Assembly: GCA_934486735.1 (NCBI GenBank)
Contig: CAKSQL010000006.1
Location: 1-64,000, forward strand
From: an uncultured Clostridia bacterium
GTDB taxonomy: Bacteria; Bacillota; Clostridia; UBA1381
Direction: 5' to 3'
DNA length: 64,000 nucleotides
Position numbers and translations under genes: made by a program. Under the pieces are notes generated by a model. The model searched no databases, was not told where the DNA came from, and saw only the letters and a program-made list of their open reading frames with translations. Of the stretch, positions 34,382-42,448 are shown piece by piece; the first letter of the stretch is position 1, and the number at the start of each line of letters is the position of its first letter.

Positions 34382-35884
34382 TTGGAACGAACATATTTAT
34401 GCATAGATTTAAAGAGTTTTTATGCCTCGGTTGAATGTGTCGAAAGAAATTTGAATCCGCTGACGACAAATCTTGTGGTGGCGGATGAAGGACGTACCGA
34501 AAAGACAATATGTCTTGCAGTAACGCCAAGCTTAAAAGCATATGGGATTCCGGGCAGAGCAAGGCTGTTTGAAGTTATACAAAAAGTAAAAAGTGTTAAT
34601 GCAGTGCGAAGAAGTAAGGCACCGAACCGCAAATTTACGAAAAAGTCGTACGATGCCACTCAATTAGACTTAAATCCGGCTTTTGAGCTTGATTATATTA
34701 TTGCCAAACCGAGAATGGCATATTATATGGAGTATTCTTCAAAAATATATGAAATATATCTTAAATATGTATCAAGCGAAGATATACTTGTTTATTCCAT
34801 TGATGAAGTCTTTATGGATATAACAAACTACCTCCATGCAAGCAGGAAAAAGCCTGTCGATTTTGCAAGAGCAATTATCCGAGATGTCCTTGACAAGACA
34901 GGAATAACCGCAACGGCGGGAATAGGTACAAATATGTACCTTGCAAAAATTGCAATGGATATAACTGCGAAGAAAATGCAGCCGGATAAATATGGCGTAA
35001 GAATCGCAGAGCTTGACGAAATGAGCTATCGCAGGCAGCTTTGGGGACACAGACCGCTTACCGATTTTTGGAGGGTGGGAAAAGGATATTCAAAAAAACT
35101 TGAAGAAAGCAGAATTTTTACAATGGGGGATGTGGCGCGCACATCTTTAAACCCGTATGGCAGAAAAAAGCTGAAAAAGCTTTTCGGAATAAATGCAAAA
35201 ATGCTTATTGACCACGCCTGGGGTTATGAGCCTTGCCTGATTGCGGACGCAAAGGCATACACGCCCGAGAACAAGAGTATAAGCACGGGACAGGTATTGC
35301 ATTGCGCATACGATTTTGACAAAACAAGGATTATTGTTTGGGAAATGCTTGAATTGCTGTCTCTTGATTTGGTCGAAAAGAGACTTGTGACCAATCAAAT
35401 TGTACTGACAATAGGATATGACAAAGAAAACTTAACCAATTCCAAAATCCGATATAAAGGTGAGATTGCAAGTGACAGATACGGCAGACAAATCCCCAAG
35501 CATGCACACGGTACGGCGAATATAGACAGATATACTTCATCTGCAAGATTGATAATCTCGGCGGCACTGAAGCTTTATGATAACATCGTCGGCAGAAATA
35601 TGCTGATAAGACGAATCACAATCTCGGCAAACAATCTTGTGCCGGAGGAGAGCGTCGCGGAACACAAACATTATGAACAGCTTGATTTGTTCTCGGATTA
35701 TAGTGAAATGGAGACGGAAAGGGAAAAAGAGGAAAAAGAATTAAAAAAGGAAAGAAAAATACAGGAAGCCATTATAGATATAAAACAGCGATACGGTAAA
35801 AATTCTATAATAAAGGGCGCAAATCTGCAAAAGGGCGCTACAACAATAGAACGCAATAAAAGTATTGGCGGACATAAGGCATGA
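34382..35884 (+). CDS. Y-family DNA polymerase, UmuC/UvrX type
   Basis: A 500-residue translesion polymerase. It begins TYLCIDLKSFYASVECVERN with the first catalytic Asp and has SIDEVFMDITNY holding the DE pair, then HhH and little-finger domains (FGINAKMLIDHAWGYEP). The N-terminal third has an insertion (residues 80-110) seen in phage-type UvrX/YqjW proteins. Start is TTG 34382 behind GAGGAGGTG at 34365-34373. It overlaps a YolD-like gene, the usual partner in Firmicutes. No LexA box of the Bacillus type (CGAAC-N4-GTTCG) was found upstream. Confidence 0.9.
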   Translation: MERTYLCIDLKSFYASVECVERNLNPLTTNLVVADEGRTEKTICLAVTPSLKAYGIPGRARLFEVIQKVKSVNAVRRSKAPNRKFTKKSYDATQLDLNPAFELDYIIAKPRMAYYMEYSSKIYEIYLKYVSSEDILVYSIDEVFMDITNYLHASRKKPVDFARAIIRDVLDKTGITATAGIGTNMYLAKIAMDITAKKMQPDKYGVRIAELDEMSYRRQLWGHRPLTDFWRVGKGYSKKLEESRIFTMGDVARTSLNPYGRKKLKKLFGINAKMLIDHAWGYEPCLIADAKAYTPENKSISTGQVLHCAYDFDKTRIIVWEMLELLSLDLVEKRLVTNQIVLTIGYDKENLTNSKIRYKGEIASDRYGRQIPKHAHGTANIDRYTSSARLIISAALKLYDNIVGRNMLIRRITISANNLVPEESVAEHKHYEQLDLFSDYSEMETEREKEEKELKKERKIQEAIIDIKQRYGKNSIIKGANLQKGATTIERNKSIGGHKA

Positions 35885-35898
35885 GAGGGGAATGCAAG

Positions 35899-36330
35899 GT
35901 GAATAATTTTGAATATGATGACATATTGAATATGGAATATCCCAATCCTGAAATTGAGAAAGATTTCCCGGATAGAATATTGAGAGAAGCCCAGTTTGCT
36001 CCTTTTGCGGCGCTTACAGGCTACAATGACGCAATTTCCGAAACGGCAAGACAGACGGACGGCAGGACGGAACTTGATGAATATGAACTTGAAAAGCTGA
36101 ACGGTAAATTGCAATATCTGAAAAATGCCGATGACGCATATGAAGCCGTTATAACGTATTTCGTTTCGGATAAAAAGAAATCCGGAGGAAAATATGTTTC
36201 AAAAAACGGCATCGTTATTAAAGTACGCGAATATGAAAGAGACGTTGTTATGGATGACGGGACTAAAATACCGATTGACGATATATTTTCCATAGACGGC
36301 GGCGTATTCGATGAAATCGAGGAAATGTAA
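35899..36330 (+). CDS. YolD-like family protein
   Basis: A 143-residue cytosolic protein with the YolD core (REAQFAPFAALTGYNDAISE near the N-terminus and KKKSGGKYVSKNGIVIKVR at the C-terminal half). YolD proteins accompany UvrX-type polymerases and are thought to assist them like UmuD. An ATG at 35881 overlaps the polymerase stop, but GAGAGGGGA at 35883-35891 favours GTG 35899. The gap to the convergent AraC gene (36331-36459) contains no gene; a weak hairpin with a T run near 36431-36440 may terminate transcription. Confidence 0.82.
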   Translation: MNNFEYDDILNMEYPNPEIEKDFPDRILREAQFAPFAALTGYNDAISETARQTDGRTELDEYELEKLNGKLQYLKNADDAYEAVITYFVSDKKKSGGKYVSKNGIVIKVREYERDVVMDDGTKIPIDDIFSIDGGVFDEIEEM

Positions 36331-36459
36331 ACGGCAATCTGTTTTTTTTGTAAAGCTGAAAGAAATATACGCAGCCGTGCCGGCAGAGCAGCAGGTGTCC
36401 TTTATGGAAAGGAGTATATTGTCCTTGCCGGTGTTTTTTTGAACTGTCGGCAAATAAAC

Positions 36460-37278
36460 TCAAGTTCCCGAATGCTTTTGATTTTTTCTGAATTCGCTTG
36501 GTGTTGTATCCGTATATCGTTTAAAGACTGCAGAAAAGTAACATTCATTTTCGTATCCTATCATTTTTGAAATTTCATTTATGGACAGAGCGGTACTTGC
36601 AAGAAGCTTTTTAGCGTGTTGTATTCTTATTTCGTTCAATTCATCGGAAAGTGTTTTCCCTGTTTCCTTTTTAAATATTCTTGCCAAATGGCGATAGCTG
36701 AAGGATAGCTTTTTAGCGATATCATTCATTGAAATTTGTTTTCCGTAATATCTGTTTATATATTCGATAGCTTTTTCGGAAATTTGCTTCTGAGTATAAG
36801 AGGTCTGGGTGCATGTGGAAAGCAGCTCATATATTTGACCGAAAAACAAAACAGGCATTATGCATGGATTAATCTGCCTGTTCGCAAGCTTTGATAAATC
36901 AAAGCTGCGCGGCTTAACCTCTGCGCAAAAAGCGTTATTTATATTTACAAAATCATTTGACTCCCACTCAGAGGATTGGGCGACCGAAAAATAAAGAGCG
37001 AAGAAAGCTGCACCATCGGAGTATATTTCATGGCTTTGCCGCGGAGGGATTAAAACAAATTTTTTCTGCGGAACCGTAATTGTATAACCGCTCAAAAAGA
37101 TGCTTATATCGTTCGACAGTACATAATAAAAGGAAAAGCCGTCCGATGTTATTTTGTTTTTTCTGTTTTTTCTTTTTAAATCCGAATCAGTTATTTTATA
37201 TATAATATCGTTAAAAAGAATATTTTTACCGGTCATTGTTTTTAAGGCGGAAAAGATATTTTCAAGTTCTTTATCCAT
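36460..37278 (-). CDS. AraC-family transcriptional regulator
   Basis: A 272-residue regulator: N-terminal cupin-like region (about 35-110; GYTITVPQKKFVLIPPRQSH) and C-terminal double helix-turn-helix (about 170-268; LSFSYRHLARIFKKETGKTL, IGYENECYFSAVFKRYTDTT). The frame is open to ATG 37407, inside the upstream gene, but GGAGGAAAA directly before ATG 37278 decides the start. It lies 43 bases behind another AraC gene of similar design; both diverge from the GH172 locus and probably control it. Confidence 0.88.
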   Translation of the reverse strand: MDKELENIFSALKTMTGKNILFNDIIYKITDSDLKRKNRKNKITSDGFSFYYVLSNDISIFLSGYTITVPQKKFVLIPPRQSHEIYSDGAAFFALYFSVAQSSEWESNDFVNINNAFCAEVKPRSFDLSKLANRQINPCIMPVLFFGQIYELLSTCTQTSYTQKQISEKAIEYINRYYGKQISMNDIAKKLSFSYRHLARIFKKETGKTLSDELNEIRIQHAKKLLASTALSINEISKMIGYENECYFSAVFKRYTDTTPSEFRKNQKHSGT

Positions 37279-37321
37279 TTTTTCCTCCGTTTTTCTCAAG
37301 TTTTGAATTATATCAATAATT

Positions 37322-38167
37322 TTATTTTCTGTTGAGATTTCTGAAATTTGCAGGTGAAACATACACAGTTTTTTTAAACAAATTAGAAAAATAAGATTCA
37401 TTTTCATAGCCGACCCGGCGTGCGATATCTTTTACAGGTAAATCGGTTGACAGCAGGAGTTTTTTTGAATTGTCGATTCGTGTTTTTTTCAGAGCATCCA
37501 TAATTGACAGTCCGTATCTTTGCCGATATAAGCGGGACAGATGCCGCACACTGATATGAAGAGAATCGGCTAAATCTTGCAGATGAACAGCTGATGCATA
37601 ATTTGTGTTTATATATTCGTTTACACGTCCGGTAATATCGGAAGCATCCTGCTTTTTGTGAACATCCGTTTTTTCGAGACCTTTCCATATATCGGAAAGA
37701 CCTAAGAAATATGATATGAAATCAGCTTGATAATTCACAGAACATTCTTTGGTGTCCAACGATAAAAAATCTGAATGAAACGGGTAAGGATGCGGCTTAA
37801 AATAATCGGACAACATATCATAGATGCCGATGTCTCCGCTGTTATCCTGCTTTTCGATGCGGAACAAAATTGCTATATCGGTGTATCCGAAATCCGTATA
37901 ATGATCATGCAGGCAAAACGGCGGCACAAGGAAAGTACTTCCTGCATTTGCTGTAAATATCTCATCTTCAAACAGTGTTTCGACATGGTTTTCCAGTATA
38001 TAATTCAATTCAAAGTAGGAATGGACATGCATGTCGGAAGTACTTTTGGGCGCATGAGTGCATAAAATCACATCAAGAAAGTTGAAAACGGTATTATCAA
38101 ACAGCAGCGGCTCATTTAATAAGGTTGTAAGTTGTTCAAAGAATGAATTTATTTCCAACGAATCCAT
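37322..38167 (-). CDS. AraC-family transcriptional regulator with cupin domain
   Basis: A 281-residue regulator. Cupin core with MHVHSYFELNYILENHVETL and VPPFCLHDHYT (metal/ligand site His residues), then two helix-turn-helix motifs (about 185-280; HISVRHLSRLYRQRYGLSIM, RVGYENESYFSNLFKKTVYV). First gene of the two-regulator operon, behind a clear promoter. GGAGGA precedes the ATG. The neighbouring sugar locus suggests that it senses a sugar released from the target glycan. Confidence 0.9.
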   Translation of the reverse strand: MDSLEINSFFEQLTTLLNEPLLFDNTVFNFLDVILCTHAPKSTSDMHVHSYFELNYILENHVETLFEDEIFTANAGSTFLVPPFCLHDHYTDFGYTDIAILFRIEKQDNSGDIGIYDMLSDYFKPHPYPFHSDFLSLDTKECSVNYQADFISYFLGLSDIWKGLEKTDVHKKQDASDITGRVNEYINTNYASAVHLQDLADSLHISVRHLSRLYRQRYGLSIMDALKKTRIDNSKKLLLSTDLPVKDIARRVGYENESYFSNLFKKTVYVSPANFRNLNRK

Positions 38168-38197
38168 GTACAGTCCTCCATTGAAGTATTTAATTAC

Positions 38198-38226
38198 ATA
38201 ATAACATATATTTTTTTCAAAGTCAA
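38198..38226 (-). promoter_or_regulatory. Promoter of the two AraC genes
   Basis: Minus strand TTGACT (38226-38221), 17-bp spacer, TATTAT (38203-38198). Confidence 0.75.
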
Positions 38227-38327
38227 TAAAAATGCAATTTAGGGCATAATTTTGATGATTTTGTCTGAAATTTATAAGAATATTATTTATATGGCATAAA
38301 ATTATAGCATATTGTCCGAAAAATTTA

Positions 38328-38356
38328 TTTACTTTTTAAATCGTATTGACTATAAT
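38328..38356 (+). promoter_or_regulatory. Promoter of the glycan locus
   Basis: TTTACT (38328-38333), 17-bp spacer, TATAAT (38351-38356). About 100 bases from the divergent AraC promoter, leaving room for a shared operator. Confidence 0.75.
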
Positions 38357-38407
38357 TAAAGCATAATACAAATTCTAAATTTTATGCAAAAGGAAAGGAA
38401 TAAAAAA

Positions 38408-39487
38408 ATGGTTAACGGATTGGAAAGCAGTTTGCACAGCATTGCACAATTATCAAATGCAAAGACATATTCAGTGTGTCCCGAAAATTTCACCGGCGAA
38501 AAAGGAAAGGCGGCAATGGCGACGGAGGGAACAGGAAAGGAGCAATCATCGGAATTGGGTCTCGGCTGGAAAGTATCCCCCTCGGTTTTGATAGCACCGG
38601 GCACTGTTTTTGAAATGGCAAATATAAGCGGAATGGGCGCTGTAAAGCATATTTGGATGACCGATTCCGCGCTGTTTAATCGTTCTTTGATAATAAGAAT
38701 GTATTGGGACGGAAGCGATATACCATCGGTTGAGGTCCCGGCAGGAGATTTTTTTGCAAGTGCGTACTATAAAAAATATGCACAGCTTTCATCTCTGGCA
38801 GTTTGCGTAAATCCGAAAAACGGACTTAACTGTTATTGGGAAATGCCTTTTAAAAAATCGGCAAGAATAACCCTGGAGAATATATCGGATGAAGAAATAT
38901 ATGTATATTATCAAATAGACTATATTATAACCGAGCTGCCGAAGGACAGTGCATATTTTCATGCACAATTCAGAAGAAACAATCCGCTTAAATATATGGA
39001 TGTACATACAATTCTCGACGGCATAGAGGGTAAGGGTCAATATGTAGGAACATATTTGTTCTGGGGAGTGAACAGCAATCTCTGGTGGGGAGAGGGCGAG
39101 CTTAAATTCTATTTGGACGGCGACAAGGACTTCCCGACCATATGCACAACAGGAACGGAGGACTATTTCGGAGGGTCGTACAATTTTGATGACAACGGAA
39201 AATATGTGGAGTACTGTACACCATATTCAGGCATGCCGATGGTTGTTCGCCCGGACGGACTTTATGAAGCACAGCAAAGATTTTCGCTTTACAGATGGCA
39301 TATAGCGGATCCGATATATTTTGAAAAGGATATTAAAATAACACTTCAGGCTCTGGGTTGGAGAAACGGATATAAAAAATATCATCCGCTTCAGGACGAT
39401 ATTTCATCTGTTGCATATTGGTATCAGGACGGCATAAACCAAAATCCCGTAAAGCTTCCATGCAGGACGGAACTGGAGTTGATTTAA
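38408..39487 (+). CDS. Glycoside hydrolase family 172 (DUF2961)
   Basis: A 359-residue protein without signal peptide, so probably cytosolic. It has the DUF2961 pattern: GMGAVKHIWMT, then RMYWDG, PAGDFFAS and the active-site region TTGTEDYFGGSYNF with Glu251. Known GH172 enzymes act on furanosides: inulobiose-type difructose anhydrides and, in a more recently described group, alpha-D-arabinofuranosides. ATG 38408 follows AAGGAAAGGA; the frame begins earlier at 38384. First gene of the locus ending in ribulokinase and fucose/arabinose isomerase, which fits release of D-arabinose. Cytosolic location implies import of oligosaccharides, yet no transporter is in the window. Confidence 0.85.
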   Translation: MVNGLESSLHSIAQLSNAKTYSVCPENFTGEKGKAAMATEGTGKEQSSELGLGWKVSPSVLIAPGTVFEMANISGMGAVKHIWMTDSALFNRSLIIRMYWDGSDIPSVEVPAGDFFASAYYKKYAQLSSLAVCVNPKNGLNCYWEMPFKKSARITLENISDEEIYVYYQIDYIITELPKDSAYFHAQFRRNNPLKYMDVHTILDGIEGKGQYVGTYLFWGVNSNLWWGEGELKFYLDGDKDFPTICTTGTEDYFGGSYNFDDNGKYVEYCTPYSGMPMVVRPDGLYEAQQRFSLYRWHIADPIYFEKDIKITLQALGWRNGYKKYHPLQDDISSVAYWYQDGINQNPVKLPCRTELELI

Positions 39488-39531
39488 AAATAAAGCTCTT
39501 AAAAACTTAAAGAAAAGGAGAGACGCGATTT

Positions 39532-42399
39532 ATGAAAAAAAGGCTTGTAAGTATATTGTATGCCGCGATATTTATTTTTAATTTTACCGCGCCCGGAGGA
39601 TTGAATTTGTTTGCCGGAAAAACGGTTTTTGCAGCCGATGCGGTCCGAAACATTGAAGCGGACACGCAGTGGTATCAAAGCACGGAAAATAAATTTTCAA
39701 TCAAAACTGCTGAAGAGTTGGCAGGGCTGGCAGAGCTTGTGAACAGCGGCGTCACATTTCTGAACAAAACGGTTGAGCTTGAATCGGACATTATTTTAAA
39801 CGACGGGGATTTGATTTATTCCGACGGTAATTATTCGTTTTCGGGCGGAACGACGAATGAATGGATACCGATAGGAACGTATCAGGGAAGTTCGTCAAAA
39901 GGATTCCGGGGCACGTTTAACGGAAACGGTCACATCGTAAGCGGAATGTACATAAAAGGCTCCGAACAATATAAAGGACTTTTCGGCATAAGCGGAGGCT
40001 GTACTATTGACGGAGTCAGGCTCAAAAATTCAATCATAATTTCGGAAAATGATTCGGTGATCGGCGGATTGATTTCGGGAGTACAAGAAAATATCGGAAG
40101 TACCGTAACTATTAGTGTAACTAACTGCAGTGCGGATGTGATAATATCTGATGCGGTATCCGAAAGCACAACAGCCGGAGGAATCATCGGCAGCGGATAT
40201 ACAAGAATTGCAAGCAGAAATATCACAATAAATGTCTCGGACAGCTGCTTTATGGGACAAATCATACTCAACGGAACAGGCACAACAGCAGGTGGAATTA
40301 TCGGAAAAGCTGCAAGAAAGGGCAATATTTCGGGCTGCTATAATTCAGGAGTGATTGAGGCAGGAGCAAATTCCGCCGGGATATGCGCAGCTGCGAGAGA
40401 TTTTACAAGTATCAGCAAATGCTTTAACAGCGGCGATATCAAGTCGAATACGTATGCCGGCGGAATCACAGGGAATTCCGACTCCGATAACTCAATCGGT
40501 TATTCGTATAATGTCGGAAAAATAACCGGCAAGGAGGGATGCGGAGGAATAACTGCAAACAATCCGAGGCTCAATCCGGAAAAATATATAAACAATTATT
40601 ATTTGAACGAAAGTGCGGCATATGCATATAAGGATGCAAATTCGGAGGAGGTAAGTGTTTCCGAAAAAGCTGAAAGTGTTCAAAAGGAGTTTATGAAATC
40701 AAAGGAATTTGTAAACAAACTGAACGCAGACGGAGAAGAAAGCTTTATTTTTGCGGATGACGGAAACGGTGACGGCTATCCGCTGCTTAAAAAGATATAC
40801 TACAGTGAACTGTACCGCGGCAAATACACTGTAACATCTCCCATAGTAAGAGGAAATATGACTATCGGCGGAACGCTTAAAGCAGAGTACGAAGCAAGCG
40901 GAGATGAAAATGCTATAAAACTCATAAAAACAAAATGGTATATTTCGGAAAGCGAAAACGGGACATTTAAGCATTTATCGGATTCTGACAGTGTTGGCGT
41001 TACAGAGGATATTTTTAATAAATATGTCAAGGCGGTTCTTGAACTGCCGATGGGAGAAAAGCTTGAAAGCAATGTCTTTCGCATTTGTGATTCGGAATTT
41101 GAAGGAAAACTGAGCAGCGTTTCTATAAGAGGTATTTTAAATGCCGGACAGCCGCTTACATTCAGCTATACGGGTACGGGTGTAACCGACAGCGATATAA
41201 TAAAGCAAGCATGGTATATCTGCGATTCCGAAAGCGGAAACTTCACACTTTGCACAACAGATAAAAAGTGCCTGACAAAGGACATGGAAAACGACAGATA
41301 TTATAAGCTGGAGCTTACATTAAGAAACGGAAACACATATATGTCCCCGGTTGTAAAGGTGAATAAAATGCTGTACAGTGATTGGGATTATCCGACAGAC
41401 ACCTGTCTTCCGGCATTAAAAGAGGCAAGAAAGGACACAAATGAAGAATATAAATTTGTTGTAGACGGACAAGAGTTTGTTTTACTTGATTGCTTTGAAG
41501 AAGCTGACACGATGAGATACAAGGTTATGGCGGAGTGTACATATGGTATATATAAACTTTCCTCACTTCCGATTGACATGATTCTTGCACAGCTGCCGGA
41601 GGAAATAGCAGCTGCAATAGAAAAAGATGCTCATTTTAACGGAAGCTTTACCGGCTGGATGTCTTATCAGAATACCATGACAGGAATAGGCTGCCCGAGC
41701 GTGAAGGATTTGACCGACTATAAAGATATCATAGGAGTTAAAACCTATAATATTGACAGATATAATAAAAACGGAGCGGTTCCCGTGATATTCGGAACGA
41801 ACAGTATGTCAAAAAAGACAGGCTCTATCTGCTACGCTGTAGGCGTTGATAAAAACGGTGAAGTGACTGTTAATGACGAATGCAACTGCTTTGATGATGC
41901 TGCCGCCGAATTGAGACCTGTTTTTTATCTTGACAAGGATTTTTTTAAAAATTCAAAAACTCTTGACACGTCAGTAATCGGTGAAAAGGTTTTGGAGGCA
42001 ATCCGCAACAACAATGACAAAGAAGAAATGATGGAAAGTTATAATCGAAAAACAGTTGAAAACATTTTCGGTTATAAGCCGGATTATGAGATAAAGAGCA
42101 TTACATGCACAGACACATCGGGAAACGAAACGGAAAATATTAATTCTTTAGACTTTATTGTGAATGTAAATGTTTTATCGAATGTCAAAAATAAAAAAGC
42201 AAGGCTTCTTGTATATTTTTATGATAATAATAAGCTCATAAAAGCGGCATCGGCAGATTTTTCATTGCCGCAGAATGCGGAAAAGGTCATAAAAGTGCCG
42301 ATAAGCAATTTTACCGGCAGCGGCAATGTGCAGCTTTTTGCGGCAGTTCTTGCGGGAGCGGACAAACTATTGCCGGTTATTGAACAGAAGAAGTTTTAA
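39532..42399 (+). CDS. Secreted protein: GLUG-like beta-helix, Ig-like domains and one copy of a recurring module
   Basis: A 955-residue exported protein (signal peptide ending near VFAAD, about 35). Residues 45-390 contain GLUG-like beta-helix repeats (GCYNSGVIEAGANSAGI, KCFNSGDIKSNTYAGGI). Two Ig-like domains follow (about 425-515 and 525-610; SVSIRGILNAGQPLTFSYTG). Then comes a ~210-residue module (nucleotides about 41368-42009; DGQEFVLLDC, IGCPSVKDLTDYKDIIGVK, ELRPVFYLDKDFF) that recurs three times at 50891-54772 and once at 54892-58512. A C-terminal beta domain ends it. No SLH domain or sortase motif is seen, so attachment may be through partners. Function unknown; a binding role is inferred. 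Confidence 0.75.
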   Translation: MKKRLVSILYAAIFIFNFTAPGGLNLFAGKTVFAADAVRNIEADTQWYQSTENKFSIKTAEELAGLAELVNSGVTFLNKTVELESDIILNDGDLIYSDGNYSFSGGTTNEWIPIGTYQGSSSKGFRGTFNGNGHIVSGMYIKGSEQYKGLFGISGGCTIDGVRLKNSIIISENDSVIGGLISGVQENIGSTVTISVTNCSADVIISDAVSESTTAGGIIGSGYTRIASRNITINVSDSCFMGQIILNGTGTTAGGIIGKAARKGNISGCYNSGVIEAGANSAGICAAARDFTSISKCFNSGDIKSNTYAGGITGNSDSDNSIGYSYNVGKITGKEGCGGITANNPRLNPEKYINNYYLNESAAYAYKDANSEEVSVSEKAESVQKEFMKSKEFVNKLNADGEESFIFADDGNGDGYPLLKKIYYSELYRGKYTVTSPIVRGNMTIGGTLKAEYEASGDENAIKLIKTKWYISESENGTFKHLSDSDSVGVTEDIFNKYVKAVLELPMGEKLESNVFRICDSEFEGKLSSVSIRGILNAGQPLTFSYTGTGVTDSDIIKQAWYICDSESGNFTLCTTDKKCLTKDMENDRYYKLELTLRNGNTYMSPVVKVNKMLYSDWDYPTDTCLPALKEARKDTNEEYKFVVDGQEFVLLDCFEEADTMRYKVMAECTYGIYKLSSLPIDMILAQLPEEIAAAIEKDAHFNGSFTGWMSYQNTMTGIGCPSVKDLTDYKDIIGVKTYNIDRYNKNGAVPVIFGTNSMSKKTGSICYAVGVDKNGEVTVNDECNCFDDAAAELRPVFYLDKDFFKNSKTLDTSVIGEKVLEAIRNNNDKEEMMESYNRKTVENIFGYKPDYEIKSITCTDTSGNETENINSLDFIVNVNVLSNVKNKKARLLVYFYDNNKLIKAASADFSLPQNAEKVIKVPISNFTGSGNVQLFAAVLAGADKLLPVIEQKKF

Positions 42400-42448
42400 A
42401 ATGTATCTGAAGCTGATTCTTCAGAGAAAGGAGTTTGTGAGCGTATAG

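Noticed and set aside
34370..34410. Possible LexA box near CGAACATATTT
   Set aside because: Only one half-site is present, within the coding start, and the second half GTTCG is missing.
36331..36459. Additional small gene between YolD and AraC
   Set aside because: No frame with start and binding site; only a weak hairpin with a T run.
37279..37407. N-terminal extension of the AraC protein to ATG 37407
   Set aside because: It would overlap the end of the upstream AraC gene by 86 bases, while GGAGGAAAA stands directly before ATG 37278.
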